The translations under genes and the position numbers were made by a program. A stretch of 64,000 nucleotides of DNA from Clostridia bacterium (GTDB taxonomy: Bacteria; Bacillota; Clostridia; Lachnospirales; Lachnospiraceae): the NCBI GenBank assembly GCA_003246295.1, contig QKAS01000040.1, forward strand, positions 19,845-83,844, read 5' to 3'. The notes under the pieces are model-generated. The model worked only from the letters and a program-made list of their open reading frames with translations. It was not told where the DNA came from and did not search any database. This document shows positions 1 to 9,312 of this stretch, in pieces. Within the stretch, counting starts at the first letter, position 1. Each line of letters starts with the position of its first letter.

Positions 1-71
1 TTTTTGTGCGATAAAGTAGGGGGGAAATAAAAATATAATCTCTGTAAAATTACATCAGAAGGTGGTGGAAT

Positions 72-674
72 ATGACACAGAGCGAATACGATGATTTAAA
101 AACAGAATATGCTACTACTGATATATCCTACAGAAAAATAGCTGCAAAGTACGGGATATCATATAGTACATTGTCACAAATGGCAGCAAAAGAGAACTGG
201 ACTGAAGCTAGGAGAGAGTATCGCAATAAAGTAGTATCAAAAACGATAGCAAAAGCTGCTAACATGCAGGCGAGCAAGCTTTTCAGCCTTATGAAGTCAG
301 CAGACAAGATGTCAAAAGTAATTGAGGAAGTGGTAAAAGACTCAAAACAGTTTAATCGACATTTGGTACAAACCCGGACTAAAGGGAAAGAAATTAATAC
401 AACCACAGGCGAACTTGAATTTACTGAAAAATGGGATGTTGAAGAACGCATATATAAAAAGGTCGATACCAAAGCAATACGAGACCTTACCAGCTCAATG
501 AAGGATCTTACTGCAGTGATCAGGAACATTTATGACATACCGACAATGGCTGAAAAAACAGCAATGGATATTGCAGTTGAGAGGTTAAAACTTGAGCAAG
601 CTAAAAGTGGTGATGATGGCGATGATGAAGAAACCGGTATTGTACTGCTGCCAGAAGTCACACCAGATGAATAG
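72..674 (+). CDS. terS: Phage terminase small subunit
   Basis: A 200-residue protein directly upstream of the large terminase, with a 6-nt untranslated gap between them. Residues about 15-50 read as a helix-turn-helix (ISYRKIAAKYGISYSTLSQM), the usual DNA-recognition module of small terminases. The C-terminal part is charged and ends in an acidic tail, as in subunits that hand DNA to the large subunit. The start is preceded by GGTGGTGG. Family knowledge: the small subunit recognises the packaging site and stimulates the large-subunit ATPase. The assignment rests on the HTH, the size and the position. Confidence 0.8.
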   Translation: MTQSEYDDLKTEYATTDISYRKIAAKYGISYSTLSQMAAKENWTEARREYRNKVVSKTIAKAANMQASKLFSLMKSADKMSKVIEEVVKDSKQFNRHLVQTRTKGKEINTTTGELEFTEKWDVEERIYKKVDTKAIRDLTSSMKDLTAVIRNIYDIPTMAEKTAMDIAVERLKLEQAKSGDDGDDEETGIVLLPEVTPDE

Positions 675-682
675 GTGATGAT

Positions 683-2131
683 ATGAGCAAAGTAATATGG
701 GAACCACAGCCAAGACAGGCTATATTTCAAAGCCAAGGTGCATATGAATGTCTTTACGGTGGTGCAGCTGGTGGTGGAAAATCAGATGCATTGCTTGCAG
801 AGGCATTAAGACAAGTTCATTTAAAAAATTATAGAGCACTGATATTAAGAAAAACGTACCCACAGCTTTCGGAACTAATTGACAGGAGCAGGGATATCTA
901 TAAATTGAGCTATCCAAGGGCAAGATATAACGACTCAAAACATTGCTGGAGATTTCCATCAGGGGCAAAGATATATTTTGGATCTATGCAGCATACGAAA
1001 GACCGTATCAATTATCAGGGAAAAAGATATGATTTTATAGCATTCGATGAATTAACGCATTTTACATGGGATGAATACTCATATATGTTTTCACGAAACC
1101 GCCCTTCTGGTCCCGGTACAAGAGTTTATATCAGAGCAACAACAAATCCAGGCGGGATAGGGCATGGATGGGTAAAAGATAGATTTATAACACCAGTTCC
1201 GCCATTAACACCAATCATTGACGATTACAATGTCGCAACCCCAGAAGGCAAAATAATCACAATGAAGAGGAAAAGGATTTTTGTACCTTCAACTGTTTTT
1301 GATAATAAAAAGTTACTGGAAAATGATCCTAATTATCTGGCCAATCTTGCAATGATGCCTGAAGCAGAAAAGAACGCATTGTTATACGGATCATGGGATT
1401 CGTTTGACGGTCAGGTGTTTACAGAGTGGGTAAATGATCCTGAACATTACGATGATCATAAGCTGACACATGTAATTAATCCATTCAAGATACCTGCACA
1501 CTGGAAGATTATGAGATCGTTTGATTTTGGCTATTCTAAACCTTTCTCAGTTGGATGGTACGCTATTGATGAGAACGGTAAGGTATACAGAATTAAAGAA
1601 TACTACGGATGCACTGGAACACCTAATGTTGGTGTGAAGATGGATCCGGTACAAATAGCAGCTGAAATAAAAAGAATAGAAAATGATGACCCTATGCTAA
1701 AAGGGAAACAAATCCGTGGGGTTGCAGATCCATCTATATTTGATGAATCAAGGGGAGAGTCAGTAGCACGTATGATGTCAAGATCTCCAAATTTCATTTA
1801 TTGGGATGGTGGAGATAATACACGAATACCAGGCAAAATGCAGTTCCATTATAGATTCGCATTTGACGAAGGTGGTGAGTGCATGTTTCAGGTATTCAAT
1901 ACATGCAAACACTTCATCAGAACAATACCAATCCTTGTATATGATGATAAACATGTAGAAGACATTAACACTGACATGGAAGAGCATATCTATGATGAGT
2001 GCAGGTATTTGCTTATGGAGCATCCAATTTCGCCTAGAGCAAACAAACGAACGAAGAAACGTATGGATGACCCACTTGATTTACATACAGAAACTAAAAA
2101 TGATTATTTATTCTTTGGAATGAGAGGGTAA
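683..2131 (+). CDS. terL: Phage terminase large subunit (packaging ATPase/nuclease)
   Basis: A 482-residue motor that pumps DNA into the prohead and cuts it. Walker A is GGAAGGGKS at residues 26-34 and Walker B is FIAFDE at about 118-123. The C-terminal RNase H-like nuclease shows its acidic residues in FDFGYSKP (D281), VADPSIF (D349) and the DDPLD segment near 462-466. Length and domain order are normal for the family. It follows terS and precedes the portal gene by 2 nt, so the three are translated as one operon. Confidence 0.96.
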   Translation: MSKVIWEPQPRQAIFQSQGAYECLYGGAAGGGKSDALLAEALRQVHLKNYRALILRKTYPQLSELIDRSRDIYKLSYPRARYNDSKHCWRFPSGAKIYFGSMQHTKDRINYQGKRYDFIAFDELTHFTWDEYSYMFSRNRPSGPGTRVYIRATTNPGGIGHGWVKDRFITPVPPLTPIIDDYNVATPEGKIITMKRKRIFVPSTVFDNKKLLENDPNYLANLAMMPEAEKNALLYGSWDSFDGQVFTEWVNDPEHYDDHKLTHVINPFKIPAHWKIMRSFDFGYSKPFSVGWYAIDENGKVYRIKEYYGCTGTPNVGVKMDPVQIAAEIKRIENDDPMLKGKQIRGVADPSIFDESRGESVARMMSRSPNFIYWDGGDNTRIPGKMQFHYRFAFDEGGECMFQVFNTCKHFIRTIPILVYDDKHVEDINTDMEEHIYDECRYLLMEHPISPRANKRTKKRMDDPLDLHTETKNDYLFFGMRG

Positions 2132-2133
2132 CG

Positions 2134-4050
2134 ATGGCAGGAAAGACAGATGAGAAGAAAATCATAATAAAAACACCAGCAGAAGAGTCTCAGTCAGAAC
2201 AGGCGGTGTTAACTGATCAGCAGAAACAGATGCTGGATATTTATAAAGAAAATGAACCACAAAAGACTTCAAAAGGTGTAATTGGTGTAAATGAAATTCA
2301 CAAAGCTACTGAAACACTTAAAAAGTACAAAACTGGAAAAGAAAATCTTGAAAAACGTATCATTGCAAATGAGCAATGGTGGAAGTTAAGGCACTGGGAG
2401 CTGTTTAGGGAAAGTACTAGGGCAGTAGAACCTGCATCAGCATGGCTATTCAATTCAATAGCTAACAAACATGCAGATGCAATGGATTCGTACCCAGAAC
2501 CATGCATATTACCACGTGCAAGAGACGATGAAGAGGCTGCTAAACAGTTAAGCTCGATTGTGCCTGTTATATTAGAACAAAATCAATATGAGCAGGTATA
2601 TTCTGATGTGTGGTGGTACAAATTAAAGAATGGCACCGGAGTAAAAGGTATCTTCTGGAATAGTAGGAAGAATAATGGCATTGGAGATATCGAAGTAAAA
2701 AAATGTGATCTATTAAATTTATTCTGGGAACCAGGTATATCAGATATTCAAGATTCACAGAACTTCTTTCATGTTGAACTGATTGATAAAAAGGTCATTA
2801 ATGCAACATATGATATTGATATTGAAGGTGGTAGTCCTTCCATTGAGACTACGAAATATGTATATGATGATACCGTTGATACCACAGATAAAGCACTTGT
2901 TATTGACTGGTATTACAAAAAGGGAGAAGTACTTCATTACTGTAAATATGTGAATGAATCTGTCCTATATGCATCTGAAAACGACAGTAACTATTCAGAC
3001 AGAGGATTTTATGATCATGGGAAATATCCGTTTGTATTTGACACTCTGTTTGTATCAGAAGGCAGTCCTTGTGGCTTTGGGTACATAGATATCATGAAAG
3101 ACTGCCAGATGTATATTGATAAGCTGGGTTCTTCCATTTTGGAAACATCCATGTCTGGATCAAAACAACGCTATTTCATGCGTGATGATGGTGGAATTAA
3201 CGAAAAAGAATTTGCCGATTACTCAAAGAACATAGTACATGTAACAGGTAATTTAGGAGAGGATTCGCTCAGAAAGATAGATGCACCTAAATTAGATTCG
3301 ATATTTGTTAATGTACTAACCAATAAAATTGATGAACTAAAAGAGACATCCGGGAACAGAGATTTTTCGCAAGGATCTACCACATCTGGAGTTACAGCAG
3401 CAAGCGCAATAGCAGCATTACAGGAAGCAGGATCCAAATTATCACGTGACATGTTAAAGAGCGCATACAGGGCATTTAGTCAGGAGTGCTATTTTGTTCT
3501 TGAATTAATGCGGCAGTTCTATGATGAACCACGTACATTTAGAATCTCAGGGGAAACTCCTGAATACAATTACAGTACATTTGACAATAGTGCAATAGCA
3601 CCTGTTAACCAAGGCACAGCATTTGGAATTGATTTAGGCTCACGTTTACCAGTTTTTGACATTGAAGTAGTGGCAGCAAAGAAGTCAACATACAGCAAAA
3701 TGGCACAGAATGAACTTGCATTACAGTTCTATGGACTAGGGTTCTTTAATCCACAAATGGCAGATCAGACGATTGCGTGTCTTGAAATGATGGATTTTGA
3801 CGGAAAAGAAAAGATATTACAGAAAATATCAGAGAATGGAACCTTGTACCAGCAATTAATGATGATGCAACAGCAATTGGCACAAATGGCACAGATTATA
3901 GATATGCAAAATGGTACACAAATATCTTCGCAAGTTTCGGGACCAGGTGCTATGCCTATGCCACAGGCAACTGAAGCATTAAAACAGAACAATAAAACAG
4001 GAACAGAAAAAGCAGCTGATTCAGCCAATAGATCAGCAACACCCAAATGA
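2134..4050 (+). CDS. Phage portal protein (P22-like)
   Basis: A 638-residue protein directly after terL. The segment SIANKHADAMDSYPEPCILPR at about residues 107-127 and the following long alpha/beta body resemble P22-type portals of short-tailed phages. The C-terminus is Gln/Met-rich (MMMQQQLAQMAQ), consistent with the helical barrel at the inner end of such portals. The portal ring occupies one capsid vertex, docks the terminase and later the tail nozzle. The call rests on position, size and motif resemblance. Confidence 0.88.
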   Translation: MAGKTDEKKIIIKTPAEESQSEQAVLTDQQKQMLDIYKENEPQKTSKGVIGVNEIHKATETLKKYKTGKENLEKRIIANEQWWKLRHWELFRESTRAVEPASAWLFNSIANKHADAMDSYPEPCILPRARDDEEAAKQLSSIVPVILEQNQYEQVYSDVWWYKLKNGTGVKGIFWNSRKNNGIGDIEVKKCDLLNLFWEPGISDIQDSQNFFHVELIDKKVINATYDIDIEGGSPSIETTKYVYDDTVDTTDKALVIDWYYKKGEVLHYCKYVNESVLYASENDSNYSDRGFYDHGKYPFVFDTLFVSEGSPCGFGYIDIMKDCQMYIDKLGSSILETSMSGSKQRYFMRDDGGINEKEFADYSKNIVHVTGNLGEDSLRKIDAPKLDSIFVNVLTNKIDELKETSGNRDFSQGSTTSGVTAASAIAALQEAGSKLSRDMLKSAYRAFSQECYFVLELMRQFYDEPRTFRISGETPEYNYSTFDNSAIAPVNQGTAFGIDLGSRLPVFDIEVVAAKKSTYSKMAQNELALQFYGLGFFNPQMADQTIACLEMMDFDGKEKILQKISENGTLYQQLMMMQQQLAQMAQIIDMQNGTQISSQVSGPGAMPMPQATEALKQNNKTGTEKAADSANRSATPK

Positions 4051-4060
4051 GAGGGATTAA

Positions 4061-4381
4061 ATGACAATCGTAAATATTAAAAGAGAAACTGGTCATTACA
4101 TGATGGATATTAATGGACATGCAGGTTATGCAGATCCAGGGATAGACATTGTATGTTCAGCTGTTTCCATATTGTCATATACATTTATTCAAACATTACA
4201 GAATTTAGAAGAGCAGGGAAAAATTTATATGTTCTATACAAATATTAAAGAAGGAAATGTGCAGATAGAATTTAGATACTCTGATAATAATGTCCAAAGT
4301 GTTATTGATACCATAGAGAATGGTTATTCATTAATTGAAAACCAATATGGAGAATATGTAAGGGTAATAGGGGGGAAATAA
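4061..4381 (+). CDS. Prp-family cysteine protease, phage-encoded
   Basis: A 106-residue homologue of ribosomal-processing cysteine protease Prp. The family signature HAGYADPGIDIVCSAVS is present, with the catalytic pair His20 and Cys32. In Firmicutes, host Prp removes an N-terminal extension of ribosomal protein L27 ending in a motif like LNLQFF, and in some staphylococcal phages it also trims scaffold and capsid. Here the protease gene sits in the head operon, immediately before a scaffold and a capsid that both start with such a motif, so it is inferred to be a dedicated maturation protease. The start is the first ATG after AGAGGGATTAA. Length is normal for Prp. Confidence 0.9.
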   Translation: MTIVNIKRETGHYMMDINGHAGYADPGIDIVCSAVSILSYTFIQTLQNLEEQGKIYMFYTNIKEGNVQIEFRYSDNNVQSVIDTIENGYSLIENQYGEYVRVIGGK

Positions 4382-4449
4382 ATTTTAAAATTTATTATTA
4401 TTTTCTTAGTGGGATATAAATCCCTGACACTTCGGAAAGGAACGATGAA

Positions 4450-5427
4450 ATGAAGAAGAAATTATTGATTAACCTTCAGTTATTTGGAGAAGGTGGGGAT
4501 GGAGCAGGAACAGCCGGCACAGCAACCGGAGCCACTACAAACACAACAGAAGGAATGGGCGAAAGTAACGATGCGGTAGCCGCCAAACCGCAAAAAGGTC
4601 GAAAAGAGAATCCACTTGCCAGTGTCGTATATGGCAAACAGGAAGAGGAAACAACAGTGCAGGACGACAATGCACAGGAAAAGACACCAGAAACATTCGT
4701 TGATACGAAAGAGACTGCAGATCATAGTACTGCATTTGAAAATCTTATTAAGAATGAATACAAAGATGAGTTTTCAAAGCGTACACAGGAGATCATTGAT
4801 AAAAGATTCAAGGAAACAAAGAATCTGGAATCACAGGTCAAAATGGTGCAACCGGTACTCGATATTCTTGCTCAAAAGTATGGTGTGGAAGCAACAGACT
4901 TAGAAAAGCTTGCAAAGGCAGTGCAGGAAGACGATGCATTTTATTCTGAAGAAGCAGACAAGCTTGGTATTTCTGTAACCCAGTTAAAGCAAATGAGAAG
5001 GCTTGAAAGAGAAAATGCAGAGCTGACAAGGGCACAAAAAGATATTGAAATGCGGACCAGTGCAAACAATATTTATGCAGGGTGGATGAAAGAGTCTGAC
5101 AGCTTAAAGGAAATCTATCCAAGCTTTGATTTTGCTACCGAATCACAAAATGATCAGTTTACAGGATTACTTAAAAGCGGTATCGATGTGAAAACAGCTT
5201 ATGAGGTAATACATAAAGATGAAATCATAGGTGGAGCAATGTACCACACAGCACAGACTGTGAAAGAAAAGCTTGCAAACAGCATTCAGAATAAAGCAAG
5301 CAGACCGGCTGAGAATGGAATGTCACAGCAGGCAGTAACCATGAAAACAGATGTTAATTCTCTGACCAAAAAGGACAGGGAAGAAATAGAGCGCAGGGTA
5401 ATGCGTGGGGAGAAGATAGTCTTTTGA
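4450..5427 (+). CDS. Capsid scaffolding protein with N-terminal Prp cleavage motif
   Basis: A 325-residue, highly charged, predicted mostly helical protein between the protease and the capsid gene, the usual place and composition of a scaffold. It begins MKKKLLINLQLFGEGG, which contains an INLQLF element like the L27 Prp site; the predicted cut is F12/G13. Residues about 15-100 are low-complexity (Gly/Thr/Ala, then Glu/Asp-rich), the middle is coiled-coil-like, and the C-terminal part (KKDREEIERRVMRGEKIVF) is a basic helix of the type that binds capsid. The start follows GGAAAGGAACGATGAA. Confidence 0.82.
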   Translation: MKKKLLINLQLFGEGGDGAGTAGTATGATTNTTEGMGESNDAVAAKPQKGRKENPLASVVYGKQEEETTVQDDNAQEKTPETFVDTKETADHSTAFENLIKNEYKDEFSKRTQEIIDKRFKETKNLESQVKMVQPVLDILAQKYGVEATDLEKLAKAVQEDDAFYSEEADKLGISVTQLKQMRRLERENAELTRAQKDIEMRTSANNIYAGWMKESDSLKEIYPSFDFATESQNDQFTGLLKSGIDVKTAYEVIHKDEIIGGAMYHTAQTVKEKLANSIQNKASRPAENGMSQQAVTMKTDVNSLTKKDREEIERRVMRGEKIVF

Positions 5428-5430
5428 CGC

Positions 5431-5451
5431 TCTCCCAAATAAGAAGGGAGA
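5431..5451 (+). promoter_or_regulatory. Small hairpin overlapping the capsid ribosome-binding site
   Basis: TCTCCC (5431-5436) can pair with GGGAGA (5446-5451) around a 9-nt loop. The right arm contains the GGGAG that serves the capsid start at 5458. Pairing could tune capsid translation relative to scaffold. Seen only as complementarity; function is inferred. Confidence 0.35.
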
Positions 5452-5457
5452 ACCTAT

Positions 5458-6456
5458 ATGAATTTGATTAAAAAAATACTGATTAACCTTCAGTTATTTG
5501 CAACACAGACAACAGTACTTGAAGGTCTTTCGGCTGAAATGAAGACCTACTATGAGAAACGACTGATTGATCTTGCTGAACCAAAACTGGTTCACAGTCA
5601 GTTCGGTGACAAGTATCCTATACCAAAAAATGGCGGTAAAACCATTGAATTTAGAAAATATGATTCGCTGGCAAAAGCCACCACACCAATTACTGAGGGG
5701 GTAACACCGGCTGGTAACAGCTTGAATGTTACAACTCTGACTGCAACAGTTGCACAGTATGGTGACTTCATTCAGTTATCGGACATTCTTGAAATGTCAG
5801 CAATCGATAACAATGTAGTCCAGGCAACCAAATTGCTTGGTGGACAGGCAGGAAGAACACTTGATACAGTCATCCGTGATGTGTTGGCAGGCGGTACAAA
5901 CGTAATTTATGCACCAAAAGGTGATGGAACTGTAATTTCTTCCAGAGCAACACTGGATGCAACATGTACTCTGAAGCCAGATCTGTTCTTTAAAGCAGCA
6001 GCACAGCTTGAGGGCATGAACGCAGACACAATCGATGATTCATTTGTAGCGGTTATTCATCCGTATGCAGCATACGATCTTATGACATCAGATGAATGGA
6101 TTGATGTTCATAAATACGCTTCACCTGACAATATTTATGCAGGAGAGATCGGAAAGGTTGGAAATGTGCGATTTGTAAAATCGACTGAATCCAAAATTTG
6201 GAAAGATGGAACATGTCCAGCAGGACTTGCAGTCTTTGGAACAATCGTTCTGGGTGCACATGCATATGGATTGACAGAAATCGAAGGTGGCGGTCTTCAG
6301 CACATCGTGAAACAGCTTGGATACGGTGATGATCCTCTTAACCAGAGATCATCCTGTGGCTGGAAAGCAACATCTGTTGCAAAAAGACTTGTAGAACAGT
6401 ACATGATCCGCATTGAATCATGCTCAGCATATTCTGCAACTGCAGCAGCTAACTGA
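5458..6456 (+). CDS. Major capsid protein, N4-gp56 family, with Prp cleavage motif
   Basis: A 332-residue HK97-fold capsid protein of the N4-gp56 type. Typical segments are the start of the mature domain (LSAEMKTYYEKRLIDLAEPK), TEGVTPAGNSLNVTTLTA and YGDFIQLSDILE. The N-terminus MNLIKKILINLQLFATQ carries INLQLF followed by Ala, matching the L27/Prp cleavage context, so the mature protein is predicted to start at A15. The gene is spaced 30 nt from the scaffold stop and has a good RBS (AAGGGAG). A hairpin follows the stop. Confidence 0.93.
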   Translation: MNLIKKILINLQLFATQTTVLEGLSAEMKTYYEKRLIDLAEPKLVHSQFGDKYPIPKNGGKTIEFRKYDSLAKATTPITEGVTPAGNSLNVTTLTATVAQYGDFIQLSDILEMSAIDNNVVQATKLLGGQAGRTLDTVIRDVLAGGTNVIYAPKGDGTVISSRATLDATCTLKPDLFFKAAAQLEGMNADTIDDSFVAVIHPYAAYDLMTSDEWIDVHKYASPDNIYAGEIGKVGNVRFVKSTESKIWKDGTCPAGLAVFGTIVLGAHAYGLTEIEGGGLQHIVKQLGYGDDPLNQRSSCGWKATSVAKRLVEQYMIRIESCSAYSATAAAN

Positions 6457-6464
6457 TAATTAGA

Positions 6465-6493
6465 GGAAGGGTGGATTTATTTACCGCCCTTCC
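6465..6493 (+). terminator. Hairpin after the capsid gene
   Basis: GGAAGGGTGG (6465-6474) pairs with CCGCCCTTCC (6484-6493) with one mismatch. No strong T-run follows, so it may act as a transcript stabiliser or partial terminator that keeps capsid mRNA abundant. Confidence 0.45.
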
Positions 6494-6516
6494 AATATTA
6501 AGAAAAGAGGTTGAAT

Positions 6517-6756
6517 ATGGCAGTAAAAGAACCAAAGAAGGTAAAAATCAAGCTGTTTAAGGACAGCACAAATTATAAAGATGATGTTTTTGTATCAGTA
6601 AATGGAGAAAGTTTTCAGATCCAGCGTGGAGTAGAAGTAGAAGTACCGGAATATGTTGCAGAAGTTTTGGCAAACAGCGAGGCGCAGGACAATAAAACAG
6701 CAGCAAGGATTGAAGAAATCGTTTCAAAATCAGAGGAAAAAGATAAAGCACTATAA
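6517..6756 (+). CDS. Small phage head protein of unknown function
   Basis: A 79-residue lysine-rich protein (MAVKEPKKVKIKLFKDS) between capsid and connector genes, flanked by hairpins on both sides. The ATG at 6517 is preferred over an in-frame TTG at 6511 because AAGAGG at 6504-6510 is then correctly spaced. Residues 13-50 (NYKDDVFVSVNGESFQIQRGVEVEVPEYVAEVL) resemble a small beta-domain seen in many head-associated proteins. No specific function is recognised. Confidence 0.65.
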   Translation: MAVKEPKKVKIKLFKDSTNYKDDVFVSVNGESFQIQRGVEVEVPEYVAEVLANSEAQDNKTAARIEEIVSKSEEKDKAL

Positions 6757-6767
6757 GAAAGAAATTG

Positions 6768-6800
6768 AAAGGGGGAAGGCGGTAAACGTTTCTCCCTTTT
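6768..6800 (+). terminator. Terminator-like hairpin
   Basis: AAAGGGGGA (6768-6776) pairs with TCTCCCTTT (6791-6799), with one G-T wobble, followed by a short T-run. It lies between the small head gene and the connector gene. Confidence 0.5.
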
Positions 6801-6818
6801 ATTGTATGAGGTAAATGT

Positions 6819-7193
6819 ATGAATATACAGAACATAATTGCAAAAATAAATGTATTAAAGCCAAATCAGTATAATGCAAATGACATTATAGCTTGGTTGT
6901 CAGATATAGACGGACAGATATATAAAGAGGTCGTTTTGACACATAGTGACAGTAGTACGGTTGTATTCAATGGATATGACAGCAGTACACCACTTTCAAC
7001 AGAACTGATTGCGCCTGATCCATATTCTGAGCTGTATATTCATTACATTATGGCGCAGATTGATTATTACAATGCAGAGTGGGGAAGATACAACAATACA
7101 TCTGCAATGTTTAATGTTGCTTATCAGGATTTTGTGAACTATTGGAATCGTAACCACATGTCAGTAAATAACAATATATTTACTAATTTGTAA
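6819..7193 (+). CDS. Putative head-tail connector protein
   Basis: A 124-residue protein between capsid and nozzle genes, the position of the head-tail adaptor. It has a helical C-terminal half with YIHYIMAQIDYYNAEWGRYN, AMFNVAYQDF and YWNRNH, a pattern that recurs in connector-like proteins of Firmicutes phages. The start follows TGAGGTAAATGT. The functional call is mainly positional. Confidence 0.55.
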   Translation: MNIQNIIAKINVLKPNQYNANDIIAWLSDIDGQIYKEVVLTHSDSSTVVFNGYDSSTPLSTELIAPDPYSELYIHYIMAQIDYYNAEWGRYNNTSAMFNVAYQDFVNYWNRNHMSVNNNIFTNL

Positions 7194-7206
7194 TGGGGGT
7201 GTAGCA

Positions 7207-9060
7207 ATGATATTACCTTCTGCTAAAACAGTCAGCACTAGCAGGGATATGACAGAGGAATTTCAGGGATATAATCATAATCTTAGGATTGCAGAAAATC
7301 AATTCTATGATATGAAAAATTTAACAACAGATGCATATCCATTACTTTCACCACGACCTGAACGTGGTTATTTGACTACCATACCATCACCAAACGGATT
7401 GTATGCTACAGATAAGTTGGTGTGGGTGTCTGGAACAAAACTATATTATGATAATCAGTTCAAATTTGATGTAACTGATTCGGAAAAAACATTTGTAACA
7501 ATGGGGGCATATTTGATAGTGTTCCCGGATAAGATCGCATATAACACTTACACTGACACTGTAATTCAAATGGAAGTCGAGTTTGAACCTACAGCAAATG
7601 TTTCTTATACATTGTGTAAGGTAGATGGAATAAATTATGAAAATGTATATGTGGGAGACACAGAGCCTTCAACTACTACATACACATTATGGTTGGATAC
7701 TTCAACGACACCAAATGTATTAAAACAATATGACAGCAATGCATCAGAATGGGTATCGGTTGCAACTACATATGTCAAGTTGACAAGTACAGGAATAGGT
7801 AAATCTTTTAATGAGTATGATGCAGTTACTATTACTGGCAGTCAGGACACACAATTTAATACGGATATGATCATTTATGCAAAAGGAGATGATTATATTG
7901 TTGTAGCTGCATTGATTGATGCTGCATTTACACAGGATATTTCACTTCATCCAATGCTATTATCGAGAACTGTACCCGATATGGACTTTGTATGTGAACA
8001 CGAAAACAGGATCTGGGGTTGTAGCTCAAGCAAACATGAAATATATGCATGTAAACAGGGTGATCCTCTTAACTGGAAGTGTTATATGGGAATCAGTTCA
8101 GATAGTTATGCCGCAACAATAGGTAGTCCAGGTAAGTTTACAGGGGCAATAGCACATGCAGGATACATACTATTCTTTAAAGAAAATGTAATGCACAGAG
8201 TATATGGAACCATGCCAAGCAATTACCAGATTTCAAGTCTGTCATGCAGGGGTGTTGAAGAAGGAAGTCATAAAAGCATGGTAGTCGTGAATGAAATACT
8301 GTTCTATAAAGGCAGAAATGGTGTTTGCGCATATGATGGCAGTCTTCCTGCTGAAATATCATCGGATTTTGGTTTAGAAGATTATGCACTGGCTGTTGCT
8401 GGTGGACTTCATAACAAATACTATGTTTCAATGCGTGACATGGATTATATGTATCATCTATTTGTATACGATACAGTAAAACATATGTGGATGCATGAAG
8501 ATAATACGCAGGCAAGATGGTTTACCTATTGTAATGGTGGACTATATTACATAGATATTGATAACAATCTTATGGTTGTTAATAATGAAAAGATTTACAG
8601 GAAGTTATTTCCGTTAATGCCTCAGGATCAATACAGTTTTCCTAATGTACATCTATTTCCAAATAAAATAAATGAAGGTTCACTTGAAAGCTACATGTCG
8701 TTTACTTACCCGGATGATGCATTATTTCCACAACCAGAGCTGTATATAGGTACAAGAGTGTACCTCGACTGGTTTGCTGAATCAGGCGAAATAGGAATTA
8801 GTTCCCCTGACAATAAATACATCAGTAAATTACAGATCAGGCTTTTTATTGAAGAACAATCCAGCTTCAAGATTGAAATAATGTATGACGGATCTGGAGT
8901 GTGGGAACAGGTAATAGAACTTGTAGCTCCAGTAAAAAAATCATACACAATTCCTATTATCATAAGACGATGTGATTTTATAAAAATAAAGTTTTCAGGT
9001 GTAGGACAGTGTAAATTATATAGTTTTGCAAAAGTAACAGAAGAAGGGAGTGAATTATAA
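7207..9060 (+). CDS. Putative tail nozzle / stabilisation protein (beta-propeller-like)
   Basis: A 617-residue beta-rich protein with many short aromatic strands. The N-terminus (NLRIAENQFYDMKNLTTDAYPLLSPRP) resembles phage stabilisation/tubular proteins that plug the portal in short-tailed phages (P22 gp10/T7 gp12 type). Recurrent segments such as ENRIWGCSSSKHEIYACKQGDPLNW and LFFKENVMHRVYG look like propeller blades. Position right after the connector supports a tail-nozzle role. It overlaps the next start by one base. Confidence 0.6.
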   Translation: MILPSAKTVSTSRDMTEEFQGYNHNLRIAENQFYDMKNLTTDAYPLLSPRPERGYLTTIPSPNGLYATDKLVWVSGTKLYYDNQFKFDVTDSEKTFVTMGAYLIVFPDKIAYNTYTDTVIQMEVEFEPTANVSYTLCKVDGINYENVYVGDTEPSTTTYTLWLDTSTTPNVLKQYDSNASEWVSVATTYVKLTSTGIGKSFNEYDAVTITGSQDTQFNTDMIIYAKGDDYIVVAALIDAAFTQDISLHPMLLSRTVPDMDFVCEHENRIWGCSSSKHEIYACKQGDPLNWKCYMGISSDSYAATIGSPGKFTGAIAHAGYILFFKENVMHRVYGTMPSNYQISSLSCRGVEEGSHKSMVVVNEILFYKGRNGVCAYDGSLPAEISSDFGLEDYALAVAGGLHNKYYVSMRDMDYMYHLFVYDTVKHMWMHEDNTQARWFTYCNGGLYYIDIDNNLMVVNNEKIYRKLFPLMPQDQYSFPNVHLFPNKINEGSLESYMSFTYPDDALFPQPELYIGTRVYLDWFAESGEIGISSPDNKYISKLQIRLFIEEQSSFKIEIMYDGSGVWEQVIELVAPVKKSYTIPIIIRRCDFIKIKFSGVGQCKLYSFAKVTEEGSEL

Positions 9061-9308
9061 TGCCAACATATAAAGCAGACAGGCCACCAAATGGAATGAA
9101 TAAATCAATAGAAGCACAGATTGCTGATATGAGAACGTATCTTAATTCACTCACATCACAGCTTGAATATACGTTAAATAATATGGATGAAAACAATATA
9201 CCTAACATAGCAACATTAACAGCTATCATGCAGATTAACCAGTCACTTATCAGTATCAATAAATCAATTAAAAATCTTGAAGCAAGAGTAAAAGCATTGG
9301 GGGGATGA
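9060..9308 (+). CDS. Small phage protein of unknown function
   Basis: An 82-residue, mainly helical protein whose ATG shares its first base with the preceding stop (TAATG), indicating translational coupling. The C-terminal part (ISINKSIKNLEARVKALGG) is coiled-coil-like. No family is recognised. Its position between the nozzle and virion-internal proteins suggests a minor virion or chaperone role. Confidence 0.6.
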   Translation: MPTYKADRPPNGMNKSIEAQIADMRTYLNSLTSQLEYTLNNMDENNIPNIATLTAIMQINQSLISINKSIKNLEARVKALGG

Positions 9309-9312
9309 ATAA

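Noticed and set aside
4476..5122. Several long reading frames opposite or out of phase with the scaffold gene.
   Set aside because: They lack RBSs and family features and follow from the codon pattern of the real gene.
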